Below, piece after piece: positions 54,083 through 62,328 of a DNA stretch of 64,000 nt (positions are counted from its first letter, which is position 1; each line of letters opens with the position of its first letter). The stretch lies in assembly GCF_036688685.1 (NCBI RefSeq), contig NZ_JAQQPS010000005.1, positions 124,001 to 188,000 of the forward strand, written 5' to 3'. Both the position numbers and the translations under genes were made by a program. This stretch comes from JALYUM01 sp036688685. GTDB lineage: Bacteria; Pseudomonadota; Gammaproteobacteria; Burkholderiales; Burkholderiaceae_D. The notes under the pieces are model-generated. The model made no database searches and was not told the origin of the DNA. It worked only from the letters and a program-made list of their open reading frames with translations.

Positions 54083-54850
54083 TTAACGATTGGCTGGCCA
54101 GGGCGTCAGGATTTCCACGCCATTGCTGGTCACGGCCAGCATGTGTTCCCACTGGGCCGACAGCGAACCGTCGGCCGTCAGCACGGTCCAGCCATCGGCC
54201 AGCAGTTTCACGTCGCTTTTACCGGCATTGACCATCGGCTCGATGGTGAACGTCATGCCTTCCTTGAGCAGCAGGCCGGTGTTCGGGGTGCCGTAGTGCA
54301 GCACCTGCAAGTCTTCGTGGTAGATCCGGCCAATGCCGTGGCCGCAGTATTCTTCGACAATCGAAAAGCCGGCTTTTTCCGCCACGGTCTGGATCGCGTG
54401 GCCGACGTCGCCCAGGCGTGCGCCCGGGCCCACGGCGTGGATACCGGCCATCATGGCGTCGAAGGTGACGTCGACCAGGCGCTTCGCTTCTGGCGACGGC
54501 GTGCCGACGTAGTACATGCGGCTGGTGTCGCCATGCCAGCCATCCTTGATGACGGTGACGTCGATGTTGACGATGTCGCCATCCTTCAACACTTCTTTCG
54601 TCGTCGGGATGCCGTGACAGACCACTGAATTGGTCGAGGTGCACAGCGTCTTCGGAAAGCCGTGGTAGCCCACGTTAGCCGGCGTGGCCTTTTGTACCTT
54701 GCGGATGTATTCGTTGCAGAGGCGGTCGAGTTCTTCGGTGGTCACGCCGGGCACGACGTGTTCCTGGATCATTTCGAGGACGTCGGCGGCGAGGCGGCCG
54801 GAGACGCGCATCTTGGCGATATCGCTTTTACTTTTGAGGATGATTTTCAT
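54083..54850 (-). CDS. map: Methionine aminopeptidase, type I
   Basis: A 255-residue M24 peptidase that removes initiator methionine. Metal ligands are readable: Asp in VNIDVTV, Asp in HGDTSRM, His in GHGIGR, Glu in FTIEPM and Glu in QWEHMLAV. It has no N-terminal zinc-finger extension. The start overlaps the prmC stop by 4 bp, unlike the common rpsB-linked map locus, so this copy is expressed with prmC. Confidence 0.96.
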   Translation of the reverse strand: MKIILKSKSDIAKMRVSGRLAADVLEMIQEHVVPGVTTEELDRLCNEYIRKVQKATPANVGYHGFPKTLCTSTNSVVCHGIPTTKEVLKDGDIVNIDVTVIKDGWHGDTSRMYYVGTPSPEAKRLVDVTFDAMMAGIHAVGPGARLGDVGHAIQTVAEKAGFSIVEEYCGHGIGRIYHEDLQVLHYGTPNTGLLLKEGMTFTIEPMVNAGKSDVKLLADGWTVLTADGSLSAQWEHMLAVTSNGVEILTPWPANR

Positions 54851-55680
54851 GGTGTTTTCGTAGAGAGGCGGCCGCCCGAGACGCGCTCGATGCCGGCCAG
54901 GTCGCGCCAGCTTTGCACGTCGCTGTAGCCGTTATGGACGAGGAGAGCGCGCACTGCGGCGGCCTGGTCATAGCCGTGTTCGAGCAGCAGCCAGGCGGTG
55001 GGATGGAGGTGTTGTTCTGCGTTGTCGATGATGGTGCGCAGCGCCGCCAGGCCGTCGGCGTGGTCGGTCAGTGCGTTCACCGGTTCAAAGCGCAGGTCGC
55101 CCTGCGCCAGATGGGCGTCGCCGGACGCGATATAGGGCGGGTTCGAGGCGATCAGGTCGAAGCGTTCGGTTCCCAGCGCCGCGAACCAGTCGCTCTCTAG
55201 AAAACGCACGGTGGCGCCGTTGCTGGCGGCGTTGGCGCGCGCCACCTCAAGTGCGGCGCTACTGACGTCCAGTGCGGTGACCTGCGCGTCAGGGCGGCTG
55301 TGGGCCAGCGCCACGGCGATGGCGCCGCTGCCGGTACCCATGTCGAGCGCGCGGCCTGCCTGCGGCAGCCGTTCGATGGCCAGTTCGACAATCAGTTCAG
55401 TGTCGGGGCGCGGAATCAACACCGCATCGTTAACGGCGAAATCGAGGCCGAAGAATTCACGTTTGCCGACGATATAGGCAATTGGCTCGCCACGCTGGCG
55501 CCGTGCGATCAGGTTGTTCAGGGCAGCGGCTTCGTCGACACCGATCTCGCGCTCCGATTGCGTGATCAGGCCGACGCGGTTCAGGCCCAGTGCATGGCAC
55601 AGCAGGATGCGGTTTTCCAGCGCGGCCAGCGGGAGCGCGGCCTGCAGCGCTTTCACGGTGGCGCCGGCAACAATCATCAT
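54847..55680 (-). CDS. prmC: Release factor glutamine methyltransferase PrmC
   Basis: A 277-residue N5-glutamine methyltransferase that modifies the GGQ glutamine of release factors. The SAM motif is LDMGTGSGAIAVALA and the catalytic NPPY is in IASNPPYIAS; the N-terminal helical domain binds the factor. The ATG at 55680 overlaps the dsbB stop by 4 bp. Its substrate gene prfA lies 548 bp upstream of this start on the same strand, with dsbB between. Confidence 0.95.
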   Translation of the reverse strand: MMIVAGATVKALQAALPLAALENRILLCHALGLNRVGLITQSEREIGVDEAAALNNLIARRQRGEPIAYIVGKREFFGLDFAVNDAVLIPRPDTELIVELAIERLPQAGRALDMGTGSGAIAVALAHSRPDAQVTALDVSSAALEVARANAASNGATVRFLESDWFAALGTERFDLIASNPPYIASGDAHLAQGDLRFEPVNALTDHADGLAALRTIIDNAEQHLHPTAWLLLEHGYDQAAAVRALLVHNGYSDVQSWRDLAGIERVSGGRLSTKTP

Positions 55681-56150
55681 CGTGCGCGGCGGCGCAGCAA
55701 CAGCCACGCCAGCGCCAGTGTCAGCGCGACGAACCAGATGGCCGACCACTGCGGCACCGACAGGCCCAGCACCGTGTCGGTGGTCGCTTCACACCAGCCG
55801 TCGGCCTTGAACAGCCATGGCAGCATGGTCGCAGACGGGATTTTATTCAGGGTTGTGGTGAGCGGATCGATCCCGCACGAAAACCCCGGGTTGGCGATCA
55901 CATATAAATGCTTGCCAACCACGCCCAGGCCGCCCAGGCCGGACAGCAAGGCCAGCGTGGTGCCGATCACGGGCTTTTTGGTGAACGCGCCAACCAGGCT
56001 GAAGAGGGCGATGCCGAGGAAGGCGTAGCGCTGCAGCACGCACAGGGGGCACGGAAGCATGTCCTTGACGTGCTGCAGGTACAGGGCGGCGCCGACCAGC
56101 GCGAGGGCGGTAAAAGCGATAGTGAGCAGGGCGGGGCGGGTGTTGGTCAT
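55677..56150 (-). CDS. dsbB: Disulfide bond formation protein DsbB
   Basis: A 157-residue four-helix inner-membrane protein. The first redox pair is Cys34/Cys37 (LPCPLCVLQRY) and the second is Cys92/Cys120 (GFSCGID and GWCEAT), as needed to reoxidise DsbA and pass electrons to quinones. The family's Arg after the first pair is present (QRY). It is inserted between prfA and prmC and overlaps prmC by 4 bp. Confidence 0.94.
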   Translation of the reverse strand: MTNTRPALLTIAFTALALVGAALYLQHVKDMLPCPLCVLQRYAFLGIALFSLVGAFTKKPVIGTTLALLSGLGGLGVVGKHLYVIANPGFSCGIDPLTTTLNKIPSATMLPWLFKADGWCEATTDTVLGLSVPQWSAIWFVALTLALAWLLLRRRAR

Positions 56151-56227
56151 GGTTTTTAGTGAGTGATCAAACTGCGCAAATTATTCATACCATTTTCCTG
56201 AAAACGTGGGGGTGATTTTCGCACAAC

Positions 56228-57304
56228 TCAATCCCCCAGCGCTGCCAGCAGTTCTGCCTGGTGTTCCGCCGCCAGCGCATTGGTCAGTTCCAGTAAATCG
56301 CCATCCATGATGAAGTCCAGTTTATACAGCGTCAGATTGATGCGGTGATCGGTCAATCGACCCTGCGGGAAGTTGTAGGTACGAATACGTTCGCTGCGGT
56401 CGCCCGAGCCGATCAGGCTTTTGCGTGTCGCCGCTTCTTTCGATTGCTGCTCGCGCAGTTGCACGTCCTTGATCCGCGCCGCCAGCACTTTTAACGCCTG
56501 GGCCTTGTTTTTGTGCTGGCTGCGGTCATCCTGGCATTCGACCACGATCCCCGTGGGCAAGTGCGTGATCCGGACCGCCGAATCGGTCTTGTTGATGTGC
56601 TGTCCACCGGCGCCGGACGCGCGGTAGGTATCGATGCGCAGGTCGGCCGGGTTGATGTTGACGTCTTCCACGTCGTCGGCTTCCGGCATCACCGCCACCG
56701 TGCAGGCCGAGGTGTGGATACGGCCCTGGGTTTCGGTGGCCGGCACGCGCTGCACGCGGTGCCCGCCCGATTCGAATTTCAGTTTCGAGTACACGCCGTT
56801 GCCGACCAGGCGCACGATCACTTCGCGGTAGCCGCCCAGGTCCGACGCCGACTCCGACACCATCTCCACCTGCCAGCGATTGCGCTCGGCGAAGCGGGTG
56901 TACATGCGCAGCAGGTCGCCGGCAAACAAGGCCGATTCGTCGCCGCCGGTGCCGGCGCGGATCTCGAGGAAAATATTGCGTTCGTCGTTGGCGTCTTTTG
57001 GCAGCAGCATGGTCTGCAAGTCCCTTTCCAGCTGCGCCATGCGCCCCTTGCCAGCTTCGATCTCTTCCTGCGCGAAGGCCTTCATGTCCGGCTCAAGCAG
57101 CATCGCCTGCGCTTCGTCGATATCGCCCTGCGCGCCCTGGAACTGTTGGTACAGGACGACCAGCGGCTCGATGTCGGCACGTTCGCGCGTCATCTTGCGG
57201 TAGTTGTCCATATTGCTGGTCGCTTCTTCGCTCTGCAGCAGTTCGTCGACTTCGACAAGGCGGTTGGCCAGTTGATCCAGCTTGGCCAGCATCGATGGTT
57301 TCAT
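56228..57304 (-). CDS. prfA: Peptide chain release factor 1
   Basis: A 358-residue release factor reading UAG and UAA. The codon-recognition PxT motif is in RVPATETQGR and the catalytic GGQ is in SGAGGQHINK, the glutamine of which PrmC methylates. Length is standard (360 in E. coli). It lies 78 bp downstream of hemA on the same strand, the usual hemA-prfA pairing of proteobacteria. Confidence 0.97.
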   Translation of the reverse strand: MKPSMLAKLDQLANRLVEVDELLQSEEATSNMDNYRKMTRERADIEPLVVLYQQFQGAQGDIDEAQAMLLEPDMKAFAQEEIEAGKGRMAQLERDLQTMLLPKDANDERNIFLEIRAGTGGDESALFAGDLLRMYTRFAERNRWQVEMVSESASDLGGYREVIVRLVGNGVYSKLKFESGGHRVQRVPATETQGRIHTSACTVAVMPEADDVEDVNINPADLRIDTYRASGAGGQHINKTDSAVRITHLPTGIVVECQDDRSQHKNKAQALKVLAARIKDVQLREQQSKEAATRKSLIGSGDRSERIRTYNFPQGRLTDHRINLTLYKLDFIMDGDLLELTNALAAEHQAELLAALGD

Positions 57305-57382
57305 AGGGGGTGCTCAGGTAAAGGGGGAACGACGTGCCAGGCATTTGCTGCCAACGCACGGACAAAGCAGGTAAAAGGGGCG

Positions 57383-58666
57383 CTAACGGCGGTTGCGGAA
57401 CAGCTGCGGCAGCAGGGCCGCCAGGCGGGCGCGCTCGTCGCCCTGGGCCGAATGCAGCGCTTGCTGCGGGCCGTGCAGGAATTTGGCCGTCAAACCTTTG
57501 GACAAGGCTTCGAGAACCGTATCGATGTCGTCGCCGCGCGCCAATAAACGCCGGGCGCGCTCGAGTTCGGTCAGGCGCATGGCTTCGCTCGATTCGTGCA
57601 AATCGCGGATCACCGGCACCACGGCGCGGTCGCCCACCCAGTGCATGAACGACTGCACGCGCGTTTCGATAATCGATTCGGCCTGCGCCACGGCAGCCTG
57701 ACGGCCTTCGCGGCCGGTCTGCACCACCTGGGCGAGATCGTCGACGGTGTAGAGGAACACGTCATCCAGGCGCGCCACTTCCGGCTCGATATCGCGTGGC
57801 ACGGCCAGGTCGACCATGAACATTGGCTTGTGGCGGCGCGCCTTGATGGCCCGCTCCACCAGGCCCTTGCCGATCAAGGGCAGGGTGGACGCAGTGCTGG
57901 AGATGACGATGTCGAACTGGGCCAGGCGCTCGGGCAGGTCGGCCAGGCGGATGGCTTGACCATTGAAACGCGTGGCGAGCGACTCGCCGCGGTCCATGGT
58001 GCGGTTGGCGATCGTGATCGAGCGCGGGTTTTGCGCGGCGAAGTGGGTGGCACACAATTCAATCATTTCGCCGGCGCCGATGAACAGCACGTGCTGATCG
58101 GCGATGCTGTCGAAGATGCGCTGCGACAGGCGCACCGAGGCGGCAGCCATCGACACGCTGTGCGCGCCAATTTCGGTGGTGCTGCGCACTTCCTTGGCGA
58201 CGGCAAAGCTGCGCTGGAACAGCTGGTGCAGATAGGTGCCCAGGCCGCCGGCGGCATCGGCCAGGCGCACGGCGTCTTTCATCTGGCCCAGGATCTGCGG
58301 TTCGCCCAGCACCATCGAGTCGAGCCCGGAGGCGACCCGGAAGGCGTGGCGTACGGCGTCGTCCTGCGGCAGCATATATAAGTGGGGCCGCAGGTCGGCC
58401 ACGTTCAGACGGTGGTAGTCGGCCAGGAAGTGGGCGGAGGCGTCGAGCGAATTGGGGGCCGCGCTGGCCGCATACAGCTCCGTGCGGTTGCAGGTCGACA
58501 GGATCGCCGCCTCATCCACGTGGGCGCCGGGGTGCGGGTCGATGCGCGCGAACCAGCCACGTGCTGCCTGCACCGCCTGCCCCAGTTGCTCAGGCGCGAG
58601 CGCCAGCTGCTCGCGGAGCGAGACAGGAGCGGTGGTGTGGTTCAGGCCGACGGCGAGCAGTTGCAT
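57383..58666 (-). CDS. hemA: Glutamyl-tRNA reductase
   Basis: A 427-residue enzyme that makes glutamate-1-semialdehyde, the first step of C5 tetrapyrrole synthesis. The catalytic Cys59 lies in ILSTCNRTELY, the NADPH fold includes FIGAGEMIELCA, and VDLAVPRDIEPEV is highly conserved. Start MQLLAVGLNHTTAP matches the family. Its position before prfA supports the assignment. Confidence 0.97.
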   Translation of the reverse strand: MQLLAVGLNHTTAPVSLREQLALAPEQLGQAVQAARGWFARIDPHPGAHVDEAAILSTCNRTELYAASAAPNSLDASAHFLADYHRLNVADLRPHLYMLPQDDAVRHAFRVASGLDSMVLGEPQILGQMKDAVRLADAAGGLGTYLHQLFQRSFAVAKEVRSTTEIGAHSVSMAAASVRLSQRIFDSIADQHVLFIGAGEMIELCATHFAAQNPRSITIANRTMDRGESLATRFNGQAIRLADLPERLAQFDIVISSTASTLPLIGKGLVERAIKARRHKPMFMVDLAVPRDIEPEVARLDDVFLYTVDDLAQVVQTGREGRQAAVAQAESIIETRVQSFMHWVGDRAVVPVIRDLHESSEAMRLTELERARRLLARGDDIDTVLEALSKGLTAKFLHGPQQALHSAQGDERARLAALLPQLFRNRR

Positions 58667-58738
58667 TTCGGATGATTAAAATCAAGGCAGGAGGTGATTA
58701 TACCCCCGTTGGCGGCTGGGGTATTTCTCAGGTCCCTT

Positions 58739-59428
58739 TCACGCCCCCATCTGCTCCAGCCGATAGCCGTAGCTGTACACCGGCACCAGCCTGAAACCGT
58801 TCTCCGGCCGCAAACCGAGCTTGTTGCGTACGCGCGAGACGTGGGTGTCCATGGTCCGGGACGGCAATTCGGTATCGCGCACCCAGACCGTTTCGTGAAT
58901 GTAGGCACGCGACAGCGGGCGCCCGAGATTGCGGAAAAACAGCAGCGCCAGATAAAACTCTTTATGGGTGACGTCGATGACGGACCCATTCATCAGCAAG
59001 CGTCCCGGGCGGGTCTCGAAGATATACGGCCCGAACTGCAATTGCTCCGCGCCGTGCTGGGAAGGATACGCGCGCCGCAGCAGGGCTTGCACGCGCGCCA
59101 CCAGTTCGCCGCGGCGCAAGGGCTTGACGAGGTAATCGTCGGCGCCGGCACCGATGCCATCGACGATATCGTCTTCGGCCGAGCTATTCGCAAGGAACAT
59201 GATGGGCGTGTTGGCGGCGAGCTTTTCGCGGGCGCGGCGCATGACTTCGACACCGCCCAGCTCGACGCTGTGCCAGTCGAGGATCAGCATGTCGGTGCTG
59301 TCCTTGCGGATTTGTGACAGTAAATCGCGGGCGTTGTCGAAAAATTGACAGTGATGGCTGGCAGCGCTCAGCACCTGGCAGATCGTCTCGGCCTGGGCGG
59401 GGTCATTATCGAGTACAGCTATTCTCAT
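58739..59428 (-). CDS. Orphan OmpR-family response regulator
   Basis: A 229-residue response regulator with an N-terminal receiver (acidic pair Asp7/Asp9, phospho-acceptor Asp51 in LILDWHS, Lys102 in VKPLRR) and a C-terminal winged helix (SRTMDTHVSRVRNKLGL, YGYRLEQ). The usual switch Thr/Ser is Ala80 (MFLANSS), so activation may differ from the norm. No histidine kinase gene is adjacent. A perfect TGTAGGA dyad lies 25 bp upstream and may be an operator. Confidence 0.88.
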   Translation of the reverse strand: MRIAVLDNDPAQAETICQVLSAASHHCQFFDNARDLLSQIRKDSTDMLILDWHSVELGGVEVMRRAREKLAANTPIMFLANSSAEDDIVDGIGAGADDYLVKPLRRGELVARVQALLRRAYPSQHGAEQLQFGPYIFETRPGRLLMNGSVIDVTHKEFYLALLFFRNLGRPLSRAYIHETVWVRDTELPSRTMDTHVSRVRNKLGLRPENGFRLVPVYSYGYRLEQMGA

Positions 59429-59453
59429 GATGGCAGCGACGTCAAAAGTTGCA

Positions 59454-59471
59454 TGTAGGATTAGTCCTACA
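59454..59471. promoter_or_regulatory. Perfect 7-bp dyad upstream of orphan response regulator
   Basis: TGTAGGA-TTAG-TCCTACA is an exact inverted repeat located 25 bp before the response-regulator start and 168 bp before the gene to the right. It has the form of a dimeric operator; the binding protein is unknown. Confidence 0.5.
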
Positions 59472-59639
59472 AGGTGACATCGAATATATCAGAGTTTTTA
59501 CAAATTTGAACTTGTCTATAGTAAAAAAAGACACACATTAACAACAGTTTCTACTGAAAATGGCAATGTGGACTTCGACGCTACACTGAAGCCGCAGCAA
59601 ACTCAATCGCTTTCTTTCCCCTCATCTGTTTGTGATCTT

Positions 59640-60140
59640 ATGCCAACAAAAATCAAGCTTTCCAAGGACGCTGCACTGGTGCCGATCAACGAATTGGAAC
59701 TCGAACGCGTGCGCGAACAATGTCGCAAGATGGTGCGCAGCAAGGCGCTGCGCTCGGCCGGCATGGCGGCGTTGCCCATTCCCGGGGTCGACCTGGTGTC
59801 CGATTTGACCATGTTTGCAAATGTGGTCGAAGAGGTGAATCTGGCCTTTGGCCTGACGCCGGCCCAGATCGAGCGCCTGCAGCCGCGCTTCAAGATCATC
59901 GCTTACCAGGCCATCGGCAGCCTCAGCGGCATGTTGGTGGGGAAACTGGTGACGCGCGAACTGGTCATGCAAATACTGAAACGTTCGGGCGCGAAAATCG
60001 CGGCCAAGTCAGCCACGAAAATTGTGCCCATTGCAGGTTCGGTGGCAGCTGCGGCCATCGGCTTCGTGCTGTTTCGCCAGATGGGCTACCAGCATGTCGA
60101 AGCCTGCGCAAAAGTGGCACGCCAGGTGCGCGCCGCTTGA
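59640..60140 (+). CDS. Hypothetical protein with glycine/alanine-rich membrane segments
   Basis: A 166-residue protein. After a polar N-terminal helix (PINELELERVREQCRKMV) come GMAALPIPGVDLVSDL and two glycine-rich hydrophobic stretches (IGSLSGMLVGKLV; IVPIAGSVAAAAIGFVLF), resembling the DUF697/EcsC style of membrane-associated proteins without a firm match. The start could also be GTG 59568, 24 codons earlier. It is convergent with minE, 12 bp apart. Confidence 0.65.
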   Translation: MPTKIKLSKDAALVPINELELERVREQCRKMVRSKALRSAGMAALPIPGVDLVSDLTMFANVVEEVNLAFGLTPAQIERLQPRFKIIAYQAIGSLSGMLVGKLVTRELVMQILKRSGAKIAAKSATKIVPIAGSVAAAAIGFVLFRQMGYQHVEACAKVARQVRAA

Positions 60141-60152
60141 GACTGCGCCTGT

Positions 60153-60404
60153 TTAGGCGTCCGGCAACACCACGTTGACGTCGAGGACTTCCAGGTTGCC
60201 CTGGCGGTCCAGCGAAATCTTGATGTCGTCGGCGTTCACCTTGGTGTACTTGGAGATCACTTCGATCAACTCGCGGTGCAGGGCCGGCAGGAAGTCCGGC
60301 CCGCTGCGGTTGGTGCGCTCGCGCGCGATAATGATCTGCAAGCGCTCCTTGGCAGCCGTGGCGCTTTTCGGCTTGGGCGGGAACAGGAATGAGAGCAGGG
60401 CCAT
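60153..60404 (-). CDS. minE: Cell division topological specificity factor MinE
   Basis: An 83-residue protein: LLSFLFPP membrane-targeting start, AAKERLQIIIARER contact helix/strand that stimulates MinD, and a C-terminal dimer domain. It drives the pole-to-pole MinCD oscillation. The ATG at 60404 lies 1 bp after the minD stop; upstream in-frame codons lie within minD. Confidence 0.95.
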   Translation of the reverse strand: MALLSFLFPPKPKSATAAKERLQIIIARERTNRSGPDFLPALHRELIEVISKYTKVNADDIKISLDRQGNLEVLDVNVVLPDA

Positions 60405-60405
60405 A

Positions 60406-61221
60406 TCACTTCGCTCCGAAAATACGCTGGAACAATCCTGGCTTTTCATAGCTGGTAAAGCGCAGCGGCAGTTCTTCGCCCAGGAAACGTGAGACCACGT
60501 CTTCGTAGGCTTCAGCGACATCCGTGCCCTTGAAGTGGATGGCCGGGTTGCCCTGGTTCGATGCGTGCAGCACCGATTCCGATTCCGGAATGATGCCGAT
60601 CAGCGGAATGCGCAGAATTTCCTGCACGTCCTGGTACGACAGCATTTCGTCGTTCTCGACCCGTTTCGGCGAGTAACGGGTAATCAGCAAGTGCTCCTTG
60701 ACCGGCTCGGCGCCGGTCTGGGCGCGGCGCGACTTGGCCTGGATGATGCCCAGGATGCGGTCTGAATCGCGCACCGACGACACTTCCGGGTTGGTCACGA
60801 TGATCGCTTCGTCGGCAAACGTCAGCGCCATCAGCGCGCCATGCTCGATACCGGCCGGCGAATCGCAGATGATGTATTCGAAACCCATGTTGATCAGGTC
60901 GTTGAGCACGCGCTCGACGCCTTCTTCCGACAGGGCGTCCTTATCGCGCGTCTGCGAGGCCGGCAGAATAAACAGGTTGTCGCAGTGTTTGTCCTTGATC
61001 AGTGCCTGGTTCAGCGATGCTTCACCGTTGATGACGTTGATCAGGTCATACACCACACGCCGTTCGCAACCCATGATCAGGTCGAGATTGCGCAGGCCGA
61101 CGTCAAAGTCGAGCACGGCGGTCTTGTGGCCGCGCTGGGCCAGGCCCGTGGAAAAACTGGCGCTCGAGGTGGTCTTGCCCACGCCGCCCTTGCCGGACGT
61201 TACAACAATAATTCGTGCCAA
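60406..61221 (-). CDS. minD: Septum-site-determining ATPase MinD
   Basis: A 271-residue ParA-superfamily ATPase with SGKGGVGKTT at residues 9-18 and the C-terminal amphipathic helix (KPGLFQRIFGAK) that anchors it to the membrane. The start is TTG at 61221, giving MARIIVVTSGKGG like all MinD, and is supported by AAAGGA about 9 nt upstream; any longer frame runs back into minC. It recruits MinC to inhibit FtsZ near poles. Confidence 0.96.
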   Translation of the reverse strand: MARIIVVTSGKGGVGKTTSSASFSTGLAQRGHKTAVLDFDVGLRNLDLIMGCERRVVYDLINVINGEASLNQALIKDKHCDNLFILPASQTRDKDALSEEGVERVLNDLINMGFEYIICDSPAGIEHGALMALTFADEAIIVTNPEVSSVRDSDRILGIIQAKSRRAQTGAEPVKEHLLITRYSPKRVENDEMLSYQDVQEILRIPLIGIIPESESVLHASNQGNPAIHFKGTDVAEAYEDVVSRFLGEELPLRFTSYEKPGLFQRIFGAK

Positions 61222-61249
61222 AATTAAGTCCTTTACATTAGCTGGCGCT

Positions 61250-62023
61250 TCAGGCGCGAGGCGCCGGGGTGAGCGGGAGTATATCGATTCGGTCGCCAAC
61301 CAGGCGTACCTGGTTCGGCTGGCGTGCGAGGTCAGCGGGGAAGCCTTCGTCGAAGGTGCGGTACACGCCGGCAATCGAGACCAGTTCCGGCGCCATCGTC
61401 AGCGCAAAAATGCGCGCGCTCGGGTCGCCCGAGGCGCCGGCCAGCGCGCGCCCGTGCAGCGCGGCGTAAATGTGGATGCTGCCGTCGGCGATGACTTCGG
61501 CGCCATTGTTCACGGTGGCCGTCACGATCAAATCGCAGCCGCGCGCGTAAATACGCTGACCGGCGCGGACCGGGGTGTCGACGACCATGGTCGCCAACGG
61601 TGCGGGCGCGGCAACGGGCGCCGCCGCCGGGGCGGGCGCCGGCACGGGGGCGGGTGCCGCGACTACCACGACAGGCGCCGGTTCGGATGGGGGGCGCACG
61701 CCGCTCGAGCCATCGTCCAGTGCCAGGCCATGCGCGCGGATGGTGTCGACCAGCGTTGCCGGCGCACCGCGCACGGCCACAGCATTGAGGCGGTAGCGCC
61801 GCAGCAGATCGACCAGTGCACGCCAGTCGATCGACCCGACGTCGCCGGCGATGGCGCTGATGTCGATCACGGCGAAGTCGTCGTCGAAGAAGTCGGAGCT
61901 GCCTCCCGTCATTTGCCGCAGCGCGGCATCGATCGCCAGCGGGTCGGCAGAATGCAGGATCGCCGAAATGGCGACCACCGTGGAAATCTTGATTTCGATG
62001 GGCAGAGGAGGGCTTTTGATCAT
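61250..62023 (-). CDS. minC: Septum-site-determining protein MinC
   Basis: A 257-residue FtsZ inhibitor. The N-terminal FtsZ-binding domain spans about 1-105, and the C-terminal beta-helix starts near TPVRAGQRIYARGCDLIV (family motif) with ADGSIHIYAALHGRALAG. The two are joined by a long Pro/Ala/Val linker (about residues 110-150) that is longer than in E. coli MinC (231 residues in total). ATG 62023 gives MIKSPPLPIEIK. It is first in minCDE. Confidence 0.94.
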   Translation of the reverse strand: MIKSPPLPIEIKISTVVAISAILHSADPLAIDAALRQMTGGSSDFFDDDFAVIDISAIAGDVGSIDWRALVDLLRRYRLNAVAVRGAPATLVDTIRAHGLALDDGSSGVRPPSEPAPVVVVAAPAPVPAPAPAAAPVAAPAPLATMVVDTPVRAGQRIYARGCDLIVTATVNNGAEVIADGSIHIYAALHGRALAGASGDPSARIFALTMAPELVSIAGVYRTFDEGFPADLARQPNQVRLVGDRIDILPLTPAPRA

Positions 62024-62328
62024 GAAGCGGTTTTGATTGGCGTTAGCCGTGCATTCTACTTTGAAATTTAGTCCAAAGGGCAACGGTTTTAAGAGTCATT
62101 CTCATAGGCAACGAATGAGATTTGCCATTGGATAATTGAGCCGTAACAAGGGTCAGATTAAATCAGAATCCGGGCAGTTGATTTCACTGGATAAGCTGAT
62201 AAGATTGATTTTGATCAAACGCGCATTGACGCTGAAACCTATGATTCATCCCTTGCGGTCCCATGCAGCGGGCCGCGTGGACGCGTGCAGCGCAACCCCC
62301 TGGCCAGGCCAGGATTTTGGAGATACAC
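62024..62328. other. Divergent intergenic region between minC and phaA
   Basis: This 305-bp gap holds the minC promoter side, an unexplained AAGGGTCAGATTAAATC segment near 62148, the FNR-type box and the phaA -10 element listed separately. No gene is seen in it. Confidence 0.6.
62205..62245 (+). promoter_or_regulatory. FNR/ANR-type class II promoter of phaA
   Basis: TTGATTTTGATCAA (62205-62218) is a perfect match to the FNR/ANR consensus TTGAT-N4-ATCAA. A TATGAT -10 element lies at 62240-62245, so the predicted start near 62252 places the box centre at about -41, the classic activating position. No sigma70 -35 of proper spacing is present, as expected for an activator-dependent promoter. Confidence 0.65.

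Noticed and set aside
51940..54231. A 763-codon open frame on the plus strand opposite the PhoX-type gene
   Set aside because: It mirrors the opposite strand of a recognisable protein family, encodes repetitive His/Arg/Gly/Val-rich sequence without domains, and is explained by high GC at third positions. Similar long antisense frames opposite atpA, atpD, ettA and the aminopeptidase were left out for the same reason.
62094..62120. Fur-box-like TCATTCTCAT...ATGAGA between minC and phaA
   Set aside because: Only scattered matches to the 19-bp consensus, and neither neighbour is an iron gene.
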